A DNA stretch of 64,000 nt from Nocardia aurea (GCF_003123685.1 NZ_QCYJ01000131.1:38862-102861); one strand, 5' to 3'. Shown: positions 25,977 through 34,352, counted from the stretch's first letter. Notes: generated from the sequence alone by a model not told the origin. Made by a program: numbers and translations.

Positions 25977-26303
25977 TTACTTCCCCGCCTTCTCGGCGCC
26001 GTCGGCCGGGACGGCCTTCTTACCCTTGAACATGCCGAGCATGCGGTCGGTGACGACGAATCCGCCGATGACGTTCAGCGTTCCGAACACCACCGCCACG
26101 AACAGGATGATCTGGATGCCGATGGACGGATCCTCCATCTTGCCCAGGGTGACCAGCGCGCCGAGCACGACGATGCCGTGAATGGCGTTGGTACCCGACA
26201 TCAGCGGAGTGTGCAGGGTGTTCGGCACCTTGGAGATGACGGCGAATCCGACGAATCCGGACAGCACCAGGATCGCGATATTCGCGAGCAGTTCGTTGTA
26301 CAT
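25977..26303 (-). CDS. pntAB: NAD(P) transhydrogenase subunit alpha, membrane part
   Basis: A 108-residue protein with three or four membrane segments and the PntA membrane signature KVPNTLHTPLMSGTNAIHG. In this operon the alpha chain is split in two genes, as usual in actinobacteria. The ATG (26303) shares one base with the pntAA stop (TAATG), giving coupled translation. Confidence 0.96.
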   Translation of the reverse strand: MYNELLANIAILVLSGFVGFAVISKVPNTLHTPLMSGTNAIHGIVVLGALVTLGKMEDPSIGIQIILFVAVVFGTLNVIGGFVVTDRMLGMFKGKKAVPADGAEKAGK

Positions 26304-27454
26304 TACGACTGCACCTCAGCCTTGATCGGTTCGCTCGGCAAGCCTCGCTCACGGGTGACACAGGAATCGGCAAGCACCTGGTCTTCGAAGTCCGGCACGA
26401 CCTTGCCGTCGACGAGCATCAGTTCCAGCAGTGCCGCGATATTCTTCGAGTACAGCTCCGAGGCGTGCTCGGGCATGGTGGCTGGCAGGTTCAGCGGCGA
26501 GGCGATGGTGACCTCGTGCTTGACCACGGTCTCACCGGGTTCTGTGAGTTCGCAGTTGCCGCCGGTCTCCCCCGCCAGGTCGACGATGACGCTGCCGGGC
26601 TTCATACCCTCCACGGCGGCGGCGGTGACCAGGCGCGGCGCGGGACGTCCCGGCACCAGCGCGGTGGTGATCACCACGTCGAAACCCTTGATCGCGTTCT
26701 CGAGCGCCTGCTGCTGCTGGGCCTTCTCGTCGTCGGTGAGCTCGCGGGCGTAGCCGCCCTCGCCCGCCGCGTCGATGCCCAGATCCAGCCACTGCGCGCC
26801 GACCGAACGCACCTGATCGGCGACCTCGGGTCGCACGTCGTAGCCGGTGGTCCGGCCTCCTAGTCGTTTGGCCGTGGCCAACGCCTGAAGGCCCGCGACA
26901 CCGACGCCGAGCACGAGCACGGTCGCCGGTTTCACGGTGCCCGCCGCGGTGGTGAGCATGGGGAAGAAGCGCGTCGACTCGGACGCGGCCAGCAGGACCG
27001 CCTTGTATCCGGCCACGTTCGCCTGCGAGGACAGCGCGTCCATCACCTGCGCGCGCGAGATACGCGGGATCGCCTCGACGGCGAACGCCTGCACCCCGGC
27101 ATCGGTGAGCGCCTCGATCTGATTGTCACTGTTGCGCGGCGCGAGGAAGCCGATGAGCGTCTGTCCCTTGGACAGTTTCGCCACCTCGGTGTCGCTGGGT
27201 GGGGCCACCTTCACGACGACCTCGGCCGACCACGGATCACCGATGGTCGCCCCGGCCTCTACATACGCCTCGTCGGGGATGAGCGCACCCAGTCCGGCGC
27301 CGGATTCCACGACTACCTCGACCCCCTGTTTCAACAAGGCCGGGATAATCTTGGGCACCAATGCGACACGCCGTTCGCCCGCGTTAGACTCGCGAACGAC
27401 TCCGACACGCGCTCCGCGCGGCGACGAGTCGCCCGCGCTCTGCGTTGTCTCCAC
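26303..27454 (-). CDS. pntAA: NAD(P) transhydrogenase subunit alpha, NAD-binding part
   Basis: A 383-residue soluble subunit (alanine dehydrogenase/PNT fold). N-terminal VGVVRESNAGERRVALVP, then the NAD-binding fold with GVGVAG at 183-188 and YDVRPEVADQVRSVGA. It hands hydride from NADH to the NADP domain of PntB across the membrane complex. GTG 27454 has GGAAG about 10 nt upstream. The 5' leader carries a palindrome at 27511-27524 and a -10 box at 27544. Confidence 0.95.
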   Translation of the reverse strand: METTQSAGDSSPRGARVGVVRESNAGERRVALVPKIIPALLKQGVEVVVESGAGLGALIPDEAYVEAGATIGDPWSAEVVVKVAPPSDTEVAKLSKGQTLIGFLAPRNSDNQIEALTDAGVQAFAVEAIPRISRAQVMDALSSQANVAGYKAVLLAASESTRFFPMLTTAAGTVKPATVLVLGVGVAGLQALATAKRLGGRTTGYDVRPEVADQVRSVGAQWLDLGIDAAGEGGYARELTDDEKAQQQQALENAIKGFDVVITTALVPGRPAPRLVTAAAVEGMKPGSVIVDLAGETGGNCELTEPGETVVKHEVTIASPLNLPATMPEHASELYSKNIAALLELMLVDGKVVPDFEDQVLADSCVTRERGLPSEPIKAEVQS

Positions 27455-27510
27455 TTGTCAGACTTCCTTCTCGTGCTGGCCATTAGCCACCGAACGACGG
27501 ACAGATGAAG

Positions 27511-27524
27511 TTACTCGTGAGTAA
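27511..27524. promoter_or_regulatory. Putative repressor operator in the pnt leader
   Basis: TTACTC-GT-GAGTAA, exact 6-bp arms. It lies about 57 nt upstream of GTG 27454 and about 20 nt downstream of the likely -10 box, in the early transcribed region, a classical TetR-repressor position. Confidence 0.5.
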
Positions 27525-27543
27525 GTTCATCCGAATCCTCGCA

Positions 27544-27549
27544 ACTGTA
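27544..27549 (-). promoter_or_regulatory. Candidate -10 box of the pnt operon
   Basis: TACAGT on the minus strand, about 90 nt before pntAA; no clear -35 box. Confidence 0.4.
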
Positions 27550-27849
27550 TCCGGCTCGCGGTGAGCGTAGCTGAGATGCCCATCACACGCCCGAACCACC
27601 GTGCGCACGCCAGGACACCCGGGCCGCCGCCTCGCAGCCGCGTCGAGGTCGTCACGATCGCCGATCGATACGGCGACCGCCACGCCGTCGACACTCATCG
27701 ACGCAGGTGAGCGCCACGCTCTCGGCCGCACGCGCTACACGACGAGAATCGGGAACGGACAGCATTCCGGTGGTGTGTCGCACTCGGAAACAGTGATGTG
27801 CATCATGTCGGATGCCCGATTCGGGGTGTTCGCGGTCCCGCACAGGTCG

Positions 27850-27855
27850 TAGGGT
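27850..27855 (+). promoter_or_regulatory. -10 box, leaderless start of the HIT gene
   Basis: TAGGGT, 6 nt before GTG 27862. Confidence 0.55.
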
Positions 27856-27861
27856 CGCGGT

Positions 27862-28323
27862 GTGAATGCTTGCCGCTTCTGCCGCATCGTGGCGGGCGAG
27901 GCTCCGTCGACCAAGGTCTACGAAGACGACACCCTGTGCGCGTTCCTCGATATCCGGCCCATCGCCACCGGACACACCCTGATCATCCCCAAGACGCACG
28001 CCGCCGAACTCGATGATCTGGACGCCGACCTCGGCGCGGAGATCTTCCGCGCCGGACACCGGCTCGCACTGGCGATGCGGCGCGGCGCACTGGCCGCCGA
28101 CGGGGCCAACCTGATACTCAACGACGGCAGGGCAGCCTTCCAGACCGTCCCGCATATCCATCTGCATGTCATCCCGCGCAGGAAAGGTGATCTCTTCGGC
28201 GTCACGAAAGGATTCCTGCTACGCCGATCCCACGACCCGGCCGGAACCGCCGCGAGTATCAGAGCCGGGCTCGCGGCATTGGACGACGACAACGCGCGCG
28301 ATATCGAAGGGACACAGCCTTGA
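27862..28323 (+). CDS. HIT family protein
   Basis: A 153-residue histidine-triad nucleotide hydrolase or transferase. N-terminal CRFCRIVAGEAPSTKVYEDD with two Cys (possible zinc site with a His), middle LDIRPIATGHTLIIPK, and the triad HIHLHVIPR. Such proteins hydrolyse AMP derivatives. The stop overlaps the TTG start of the next gene (TTGA). First of a three-gene run with the DinB-like and S51-like genes. Confidence 0.93.
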   Translation: MNACRFCRIVAGEAPSTKVYEDDTLCAFLDIRPIATGHTLIIPKTHAAELDDLDADLGAEIFRAGHRLALAMRRGALAADGANLILNDGRAAFQTVPHIHLHVIPRRKGDLFGVTKGFLLRRSHDPAGTAASIRAGLAALDDDNARDIEGTQP

Positions 28324-29156
28324 CCGAACCGACGCCGGACCGGATCGAGACGATCGACCTGCTCGCACAGCAGTGGCAGGCCGTCACCGCGCTGGTCGCC
28401 GACCTGGACGAAGACGGCTGGCGCACGCCGACCGCCCTGCCCGGCTGGACGGTTTTCGACGTCGTCGCCCATATGATCGGCACCGAATCGTGGCTGCTCG
28501 GCGAGAAACCGCCGCCACGCGACACCGCCGACAACGAGATCGACGTGCGCGAACTCCCGCACGTGCGCAACGAGACCGCCGTGATGAACGAGATCTGGGT
28601 CGACCGGCTGCGCCCCCTGACCGGCGCGCGACTGCTGGAGATGTTCGGCGCCATCACCGACCGACGCCTCGCCATGCTCGGAAAGATGGGCGACGCCGTG
28701 TGGAAGACCCCAACACCCTCACCGGTCGGCCAGGTCGGCTACGGCCGATTCATGCGGGTACGCCTGTTCGACTGCTGGATGCACGAACTCGATATCGCCG
28801 ACGCGCTCGGCAGGACAGTCGACGAGGGCGGACCGCGCGGGGAGGAGGCATTCGCCGAATTCGCGGAATCACTGCCCCGCGTCGTCGTGAAACGTGGGAA
28901 GGCCCCGGACGGCTCCAGGATCGCCCTCGATCTGACCGGCCCGCTCGCGCGGACGCTGTCGATCGAAGTCGACGGCCGAGCCGCCTACGCCGACGCCTTC
29001 GACGACCCCACCGTGTCGGTCCGCCTCGATTCGCGTCTGCTGGTCCGGCTCGGCGGCGGCCGCACCACCGCCGACGAGCATTCCGGCGACATCACCATCA
29101 CCGGCGACGAGGAAGTCGGACTGCGTGTGGTGCGCAACCTGGCCTTCACCCTCTGA
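28320..29156 (+). CDS. Maleylpyruvate isomerase-family mycothiol-dependent enzyme (DinB-like)
   Basis: A 278-residue protein of the actinobacterial MDMPI/DinB_2 group. The four-helix N-terminal domain has WTVFDVVAHMIGTESWL with a metal-ligand His and CWMHELDIADALGR with a second His; the C-terminal part is the small SCP-like/MDMPI_C domain. Named after mycothiol-dependent maleylpyruvate isomerase, but the true substrate of most members is unknown. The TTG start overlaps the HIT stop and has AAGGGA upstream. It is followed 3 nt later by the S51-like gene. Confidence 0.87.
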   Translation: MTEPTPDRIETIDLLAQQWQAVTALVADLDEDGWRTPTALPGWTVFDVVAHMIGTESWLLGEKPPPRDTADNEIDVRELPHVRNETAVMNEIWVDRLRPLTGARLLEMFGAITDRRLAMLGKMGDAVWKTPTPSPVGQVGYGRFMRVRLFDCWMHELDIADALGRTVDEGGPRGEEAFAEFAESLPRVVVKRGKAPDGSRIALDLTGPLARTLSIEVDGRAAYADAFDDPTVSVRLDSRLLVRLGGGRTTADEHSGDITITGDEEVGLRVVRNLAFTL

Positions 29157-29159
29157 CCG

Positions 29160-29804
29160 ATGCGACTTTTCCTGTCCAGCTACCGTTTCGGCGCGCACGC
29201 CGACCGACTGCGTGCCCTGGTCGGCGAGCCCGGTCGCGTCGCGGTGATCCCCAATGCCTGCGACGCCTGGCCGCATTACTGGAATGCCATCGACTCCATC
29301 GACATGATCCCGCTACGCTCCCTCGGTTACCGCCCCGAAGTATTCGACCTCCGCGATTTCATCGGCCACCCAGCCGATCTGGAGCGGCAACTCGCCGAAT
29401 TCCCCATGGTGTGGGTCCGCGGCGGCAACACCTTCGTCCTGCGCGCCCAATTCGCCCGCAGCGGAGCCGATCTCGTCCTCCCCCGCCTCCTCGCCGCCGA
29501 CACCCTCGTCTACGCCGGTTACAGCGCGGGCGCGTGCCTGCTCACCCCCGACCTGCACGGCCTGGAAACCAGCGACGATCCGGGCGAGGTAGTGACCACC
29601 TGTGGAATCGAACCACTATGGGACGGACTGGGATTGGTCGATCGCCCGATCGTCCCGCACCTGAATTCGCCCTTGGACCCGGAAGGTTCGGGCGACCGAC
29701 TCGCCGAGGACTTCCGGGCGAACGGTGTCCGATATTGGGGACTCACCGATGACGACGTGGTCCTTGTCGACGGTGACCGCGTCGAAGTGCTCCGCACGCC
29801 CTGA
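29160..29804 (+). CDS. Peptidase S51/dipeptidase E-like protein
   Basis: A 214-residue type 1 glutamine-amidotransferase-like hydrolase. The nucleophile elbow is YAGYSAGA with Ser122, and VWVRGGNTF is the conserved strand that precedes it in the PepE/S51 family. S51 enzymes cleave Asp-X dipeptides; this specificity is not shown here. ATG 29160 is 3 nt after the previous stop, so it is in the same operon. Confidence 0.88.
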   Translation: MRLFLSSYRFGAHADRLRALVGEPGRVAVIPNACDAWPHYWNAIDSIDMIPLRSLGYRPEVFDLRDFIGHPADLERQLAEFPMVWVRGGNTFVLRAQFARSGADLVLPRLLAADTLVYAGYSAGACLLTPDLHGLETSDDPGEVVTTCGIEPLWDGLGLVDRPIVPHLNSPLDPEGSGDRLAEDFRANGVRYWGLTDDDVVLVDGDRVEVLRTP

Positions 29805-29878
29805 GAATGCCGGGCACCGCGCGGGCGTCCGACGACTTCGGGCGACCGCGTTCAGGTCCCGAATCGCACGGCAACGGC

Positions 29879-30421
29879 TCAGCGATCGGAACCCGCTGAC
29901 GCGGACGCGGTTTCGGAACGGCGAGCGCGGAACACCACCCAGCGCATCGCGCTGTACATGTAGACCGCTTCGCAGCCACCCGCCAGCAACCGCGACAGGT
30001 GGTATTCGAGCCCGAGAGCGGTGAGGCCCGCGCCGACGCCGAGGATGAACGCGACGTAGTTGATCGCGACCACCACGACGTAGATCGCGGCCTGACGGCC
30101 CACCGGGGCGTGCGAATGGAAGTTGAAGGTGCGGTTCAGGAAGAAACTCAGCCCGAAGGCGCAGATGTAGCCGAGGGTGACCGAGAGCCAGAGCGGCCAA
30201 TCCCACCATCCGTGGAAGATCGTCAGGAGCAGCAGATCCACCGCGAAAGTGAATCCGTTGATCAGCGCGAAACCGAGGAACGTCGGCGGCACCACACTGT
30301 GCACGCCGAACGGCAGACGGGCGACGACGGCCTCGCACCACCGGGTGAATCGGTCGGCGAGAGTGTCGCTGGTGACGGCCGGATCGAGCACGGCGACAGC
30401 ATGCCAGCGGTAGGTTTCCAT
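29879..30421 (-). CDS. GtrA family membrane protein (first of two)
   Basis: A 180-residue protein with four membrane segments (about 45-65, 75-97, 113-132, 140-160) and the GtrA family pattern: FALINGFTFAVDLLLL, FLNRTFNFHSH, and a C-terminal RWVVFRAR. GtrA-like proteins are thought to flip polyprenyl-linked sugars for cell-wall glycan decoration. The start is ATG 30421. A second GtrA protein lies at 38265. The partner glycosyltransferase is not next to either. Confidence 0.87.
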   Translation of the reverse strand: METYRWHAVAVLDPAVTSDTLADRFTRWCEAVVARLPFGVHSVVPPTFLGFALINGFTFAVDLLLLTIFHGWWDWPLWLSVTLGYICAFGLSFFLNRTFNFHSHAPVGRQAAIYVVVVAINYVAFILGVGAGLTALGLEYHLSRLLAGGCEAVYMYSAMRWVVFRARRSETASASAGSDR

Positions 30422-30452
30422 CAGGTGAGCACTCGGCGAACCGAGTGATGGC

Positions 30453-30764
30453 TCAGCCGAGGCGCGACCGCGATTCCGGGCGGTCCAGTGCCGCCCATTC
30501 CGCCCGCGTGCGTCGCGTGGTGACGGTGTCGGCCCCCGCGAGCAGGGCATCGAGCAGCACCGTCGGATCGGCCCGCCACTGCTCGGCGATCCTCGACAGC
30601 GCGTCGGCGCCGAACAGTCCGGAGTGGTCGAGCGCGGTGAGCCATTCGCCGAATTCCCCCGCGCGGATCCGTCGCAGCGCCGCGACGTCCACGCCGCCTT
30701 CGACCGCCTCGCCCTCGAACGCTGCGCTCACCAGTTCGCGGTAGTCCGGCGTGTGGCTCGGCAT
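30453..30764 (-). CDS. Small hypothetical protein
   Basis: A 103-residue helical, soluble, acidic protein (YRELVSAAFEGEAVEGGVD, then RRTRAEWAALDRPE). No family recognised. GGGAGG lies 8 nt before ATG 30764 and decides the start over ATG 30785. It lies 31 nt upstream of the GtrA gene and likely shares its transcript. Confidence 0.6.
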   Translation of the reverse strand: MPSHTPDYRELVSAAFEGEAVEGGVDVAALRRIRAGEFGEWLTALDHSGLFGADALSRIAEQWRADPTVLLDALLAGADTVTTRRTRAEWAALDRPESRSRLG

Positions 30765-30948
30765 CCGACCAGCCTCCCTTGTCATCGAATTCCGGACGGC
30801 GTCCGTCCCTACGCGACCCCTGCTCAGCGGATATGACCGCAGCGCACCCTGCGCATACCGTAGCGCCGGTGCGCGGCCCGTGGTAACCCATAGTTTCCCC
30901 GGCCCACGCGGTCCACGAGATTTTCCGGGCATACCGGGACGGGAACGT

Positions 30949-30954
30949 TACCGT
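30949..30954 (+). promoter_or_regulatory. -10 box near the FAD-oxidase start
   Basis: TACCGT, 8 nt before GTG 30963. Confidence 0.45.
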
Positions 30955-30962
30955 GGACGATT

Positions 30963-32321
30963 GTGGACCTGCATGACCTGATCGATCTGCTTCCCGACGG
31001 CGCCGTACTCACGGATCCGGACCTGCTGGCCGGTTATCGCCACGACTGGGCCCGCGATCCCGGGGCGGGAACGCCGCTGGCCGTGGTGCGCGCGACCAGC
31101 ACCGCCGACGTCGGCGCGACGCTGCGCTGGGCCGACGAGCATCGGGTGCCCGTGGTGCCGCGCGGCGCGGGCTCCGGGCTGTCCGGGGGTGCGACGGCGG
31201 TCGACGGCGGGATCGTGCTGAGCACCGAGCGGATGCGCGCGATCACCGTCGATCCGGTCACCAGGACCGCGGTCGTGCAGCCCGGATTGTTGAACGTCGA
31301 GGTCAAACGCGCGGTCGCCGAACACGGGCTGTGGTACCCGCCGGACCCCTCGTCGTTCGAGATCTGCTCGATCGGCGGTAATGCCGCCACCAACGCGGGC
31401 GGGCTCTGCTGCGTGAAATACGGGGTGACCACCGATTACGTACTCGGCATGGAAGTCGTACTCGCCGACGGCACCGCCGTACGACTCGGCGGGCCGCGAC
31501 TCAAGGATTCGGCGGGACTGTCGCTGACCAAACTGTTCGTCGGCAGCGAGGGCACCCTCGGCGTCATCACCGAACTGACACTGCGGCTGCTGCCCGCCCA
31601 GCCGCGCCAGAGCACCGTCGTCGCGACCTTCGCCTCCCTGACCGCCGCCACCGAGGCGATCCTCGCCATCACCGCAATGCTGCGCCCCTCGATGCTCGAA
31701 TTCATGGACTCGGTGGCGATCAACGCCGTCGAGGACGAGATGCGCATGGGGTTGGATCGTTCCGCCGCCGCGCTGCTGGTCGCACGGTCGGACGCACCCG
31801 GCGAATTCGCCGCACGCGAGGCCGAACTGATGGTGGCCGCATGCGAGAAGGCCGGAGCCTCGGAGGTTTTCCACACCGAAGACCCCGACGAAGGCGAGGC
31901 GTTCACCGCCGCGCGACGCTTCGCGATTCCCGCCGTGGAACGGATCGGCCCGCTCCTGCTCGAAGACGTCGGCGTTCCGCTGCCTCGACTGGGCGACCTG
32001 ATCACCGGCATCGCCGCGATCGCCCGGCGCAACGACGTACTGGTCTCGGTGATCGCGCACGCGGGCGACGGCAACACCCACCCGCTGATCGTGCACGATC
32101 CCACCGACGCCGCGAATACCGAACGCGCGCACCGGGCTTTCGGCGAAATCATGGACCTCGCCATCGAACTCGGCGGAACGATCACCGGTGAACACGGCGT
32201 CGGCCGACTCAAGAAAGCCTGGCTGCCCGCCCAAGTCGGGCCCGAGGTGATGGCACTGACCCAGCGCGTGAAAGACGCGCTCGATCCACACGGAATCCTG
32301 AATCCGGGGGCTGTGATATAG
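30963..32321 (+). CDS. FAD-binding oxidase, GlcD/D-lactate dehydrogenase type
   Basis: A 452-residue flavoenzyme of the vanillyl-alcohol oxidase/PCMH superfamily. The FAD domain has VVPRGAGSGLSGGATAVDGG (residues about 60-80) and GNAATNAGGLCCVKYG; the C-terminal FAD-oxidase domain has the HAGDGNTHPLI metal-binding motif and a GTITGEHGVGRLKK end. Substrates in the family are glycolate, D-lactate or other 2-hydroxy acids; the exact one is not known here. It has no adjacent GlcE/GlcF partners. A terminator follows immediately after the stop. Confidence 0.9.
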   Translation: MDLHDLIDLLPDGAVLTDPDLLAGYRHDWARDPGAGTPLAVVRATSTADVGATLRWADEHRVPVVPRGAGSGLSGGATAVDGGIVLSTERMRAITVDPVTRTAVVQPGLLNVEVKRAVAEHGLWYPPDPSSFEICSIGGNAATNAGGLCCVKYGVTTDYVLGMEVVLADGTAVRLGGPRLKDSAGLSLTKLFVGSEGTLGVITELTLRLLPAQPRQSTVVATFASLTAATEAILAITAMLRPSMLEFMDSVAINAVEDEMRMGLDRSAAALLVARSDAPGEFAAREAELMVAACEKAGASEVFHTEDPDEGEAFTAARRFAIPAVERIGPLLLEDVGVPLPRLGDLITGIAAIARRNDVLVSVIAHAGDGNTHPLIVHDPTDAANTERAHRAFGEIMDLAIELGGTITGEHGVGRLKKAWLPAQVGPEVMALTQRVKDALDPHGILNPGAVI

Positions 32322-32326
32322 CGGCC

Positions 32327-32348
32327 GGGGCCGCGGGTTCGCGGCCCC
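32327..32348 (+). terminator. Terminator of the FAD oxidase gene
   Basis: GGGGCCGCG, loop GGTT, CGCGGCCCC, then CCTTTGT; it starts 5 nt after the stop codon. Confidence 0.75.
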
Positions 32349-32429
32349 CTTTGTCTCGCGTCCGAGTGGTCGAGACTCGCGACTGCGTCGCATTGTCTCG
32401 ACCACTCGGACGCGAGACGGGCCGCGAAC
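32338..32429. repeat. Very long inverted repeat
   Basis: Inner arms of 24 nt (32353-32376 and 32395-32418) are perfect inverted copies separated by 18 nt that themselves fold (GCGAC/GTCGC). Outer 11-nt arms (32338-32348 and 32419-32429) extend it. The left outer arm overlaps the terminator hairpin. Confidence 0.9.
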
Positions 32430-32810
32430 GGGGCACTCGTAAGACTCGCGCCGTGCGGGGTGGGGGTGATGGTGGTGTGGAGGCGTGGTGTCGGGTGCGG
32501 GAACGACGGGGGGTGGGCACTTAGCGCGTTTCGATGCGACAGCGGTGGTGTGTAACTCGCGAAGACTTCGTTAGGGCGTTGTAGGTGGGGTGGTCCGGAG
32601 CGAGGCGAGACGAGTCTGGTTCCTTACCCGGTCGGGGTGGTATCGGGCTCACGATATTCCGGTCGGGCGGGTGTGGCCGGGCGGGGCGCTTGTGAGGGTA
32701 GGGCGGCGGCACGGGGGGTGCGGTGAACACGGCTATACACTCGACTTCGAGCGTGGCCCGGCCTCGGTCGGGCCGGAACATATCCGACCACCGAGGAGTT
32801 CTGTCAGAAC

Positions 32811-33095
32811 ATGACCACCAGGCTCGAGCACAATGTCGCCGACACCCGTTTCGAGATCTACATCGACGACACCCTCGCCGGGTACGCCGATTACGCCGAA
32901 CGGGACGACGCGAAAGTGCGCGACTTCCACCACACCATGACCTTCCCCGAATTCCGTGGTCGCGGCGTCGCGGGCGCGGTGGTCGGGTTCGCGCTCGACG
33001 AATCCCGTTCCGAGGGTTTCACCGTCATCCCCACCTGCTGGTACGTGGAGAAGTACATTGTCGAACACAACGAGTACGCCGACCTGGTGGCCTGA
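32811..33095 (+). CDS. Small GNAT-like N-acetyltransferase (YjdJ/COG2388 type)
   Basis: A 94-residue protein, the short GNAT class of about 95 residues. It shows the acetyl-CoA loop TFPEFRGRGVAGAVVGFALDE and C-terminal PTCWYVEKYIVEHNEY, both typical. The substrate is unknown. ATG 32811 begins the conserved part. Single gene flanked by long noncoding regions. Confidence 0.87.
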   Translation: MTTRLEHNVADTRFEIYIDDTLAGYADYAERDDAKVRDFHHTMTFPEFRGRGVAGAVVGFALDESRSEGFTVIPTCWYVEKYIVEHNEYADLVA

Positions 33096-33302
33096 TCCCC
33101 GCGCCCGGCTGGGCGAGCCGCGGATTCGGATCGCCCACTCCGGAAGCGCCCTTCACGAGTGCGCTGCGAACGAACGACAGGTGCGAGCCCGTCTTCGACT
33201 TGGACTGCGCGTCTGCTCGTGTGGTCTTCAGGCGACGGCGGTGCCGTCAGTCGGCGACTCAGCTTGCTAGCGGCCGTCTCTCGACCATGAGGATCAGCCG
33301 AC

Positions 33303-34040
33303 TTACCACCCCGTCGGCCTGTACCACCGGCCCGCCACAGGATCAGGCAACTGGTGGGGGTAATAGTGCTGTGCCGTCAGGTTCTTCCACCAGTGACCGC
33401 CGGGTCCATCGGTTCTTCTCCCTCGCAACGCGCCGGCAAGGGGCTTGGAGCCGGGATTGACGGTGCCCACCGGCACCTGAGTGCGCGCTACACGAAGAGG
33501 CAATGCAAGGTCGGAGTCGTTGGATACCACTATGGCCGCGTCCACCGTTTGTTGGAAGATGTCCGCGAGTAGGTGAGTGGCCACATTGACATCAGAGCCT
33601 TTCTCCTCCCTCATCCGCACCGTCGCGAGAAGGACGTCGTCCCCGATCCCGTTCGATTTTCTGTAGATCGGCAGCTCCGGCGACCACGCCTCCGCCCCGG
33701 TGGGAACGATCAGCTGAGCACGTCCATTTTTCGACTCGTTCGCCAAGGGCACCTTTTTCGGCCAAGCCACGTACCGGCCGAGTTCGAGCACATCGATCGA
33801 GGCATGACCGCGAAGAGCCTTCAGATATACGTCCTGATCGGCGTACGCGCCGGGGCTGTCCCCGGCATCGACGCGAGCGGTGCAGTACACGACCCGGTCA
33901 ACGAAGGAGTCGGTCCAACCGCATAGCGCGGCGGCGAGTGCTCGAACATCGAGCCAGCGCCAACCGGCGCTTCCTCGGCCACAGATACCACGCATGCCGT
34001 AGTACAGATTAAATGCGTCGACGTACACCCCCACCCGCAC
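33303..34040 (-). CDS. NYN-domain (PIN-like) nuclease
   Basis: A 245-residue protein with an NYN domain, a PIN-like metal-dependent RNase fold. The first strand is VGVYVDAFNLYYG (Asp8), and the acidic site returns as VVSNDSDLALPL (Asp175, Asp177). The C-terminal tail HYYPHQLPDPVAGRWYRPTGW-like ending is unassigned. GTG 34040 is chosen because AGGAGG lies 7 nt before it; an upstream in-frame GTG at 34094 would run through leader sequence. Base use is less GC-rich than that of its neighbours (more A/T at third positions), and the gene breaks an otherwise conserved region, suggesting later arrival. It is preceded by a consensus promoter and an immediate terminator-like hairpin. RNA target unknown. 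Confidence 0.85.
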   Translation of the reverse strand: MRVGVYVDAFNLYYGMRGICGRGSAGWRWLDVRALAAALCGWTDSFVDRVVYCTARVDAGDSPGAYADQDVYLKALRGHASIDVLELGRYVAWPKKVPLANESKNGRAQLIVPTGAEAWSPELPIYRKSNGIGDDVLLATVRMREEKGSDVNVATHLLADIFQQTVDAAIVVSNDSDLALPLRVARTQVPVGTVNPGSKPLAGALRGRRTDGPGGHWWKNLTAQHYYPHQLPDPVAGRWYRPTGW

Positions 34041-34111
34041 TTCAACCCCTCCTGCGCTATCGCTGACCTGGGTGTTCTCAGAGCCGGCCTCCACCCGTAG
34101 GTACGCGGAGG

Positions 34112-34144
34112 AAAAAAAGACCCAGCCCTACGAGAGGACTGGGT
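34112..34144 (-). terminator. Intrinsic terminator/attenuator in the NYN leader
   Basis: On the minus strand a 10-bp stem with one G-U pair (arms 34135-34144 and 34120-34129, loop of 5) is followed by C and seven T (34112-34118). It begins only about 5-10 nt after the expected transcription start, ahead of the NYN gene. U-tract terminators are uncommon in this GC-rich window. Confidence 0.8.
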
Positions 34145-34155
34145 GAGTGATCGCA

Positions 34156-34184
34156 ACTATAGGAGTGCCCCGCTGCTGTGTCAA
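34156..34184 (-). promoter_or_regulatory. Consensus sigma70-type promoter of the NYN gene or a tiny RNA
   Basis: TTGACA (34184-34179), exactly 17 nt, TATAGT (34161-34156). Best promoter match in the window. The transcript would start near 34150. Confidence 0.8.
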
Positions 34185-34326
34185 ACACTTCAGCGGACAA
34201 CCATCAGCCGCCACTTCTTCTCAGGACCAGCAGCGCACGACCTGCGAACGGTACCGCTGATCCGTCTCGACGAGGCGCTTCGACGGATCGTCGCAACCGA
34301 CGGCGCGGCTACGGGCACCGGGTTCG

Positions 34327-34342
34327 GTCGAAGCGCTTCGAC
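34327..34342. terminator. Perfect 16-bp palindrome just past the fadE25 stop
   Basis: GTCGAAGCGCTTCGAC, 11 nt downstream of the fadE25 stop. It may act as the end hairpin of that transcript, without a U-tract, or as a protein site. Confidence 0.45.
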
Positions 34343-34352
34343 TGCGACTGAA

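Larger units (their letters stand above)
27455..27861. other. Divergent intergenic region between pntAA and the HIT gene
   Basis: About 400 bp without a supportable gene. It holds the pnt promoter and operator-like palindrome on its left and the HIT-gene -10 box at its right end; the middle shows nothing. Confidence 0.6.
32322..32810. other. Intergenic region with terminator, long inverted repeat and G-skewed tract
   Basis: About 490 bp. It holds the terminator at 32327, the large inverted repeat 32338-32429, and from about 32455 to 32720 a stretch strongly biased to G and T on the plus strand (many GGTGG runs, possible G-quadruplexes). TATACACT at about 32733 is a candidate -10 element for the GNAT gene. 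No coding frame is supported. Confidence 0.65.

Noticed and set aside
27601..27852. 83-codon plus-strand frame before the HIT gene
   Set aside because: No ribosome-binding site, no family, composition unlike neighbouring genes.
32455..32810. Decayed gene in the G-rich tract
   Set aside because: No frame gave a recognisable protein fragment; skew alone is not evidence of a pseudogene.
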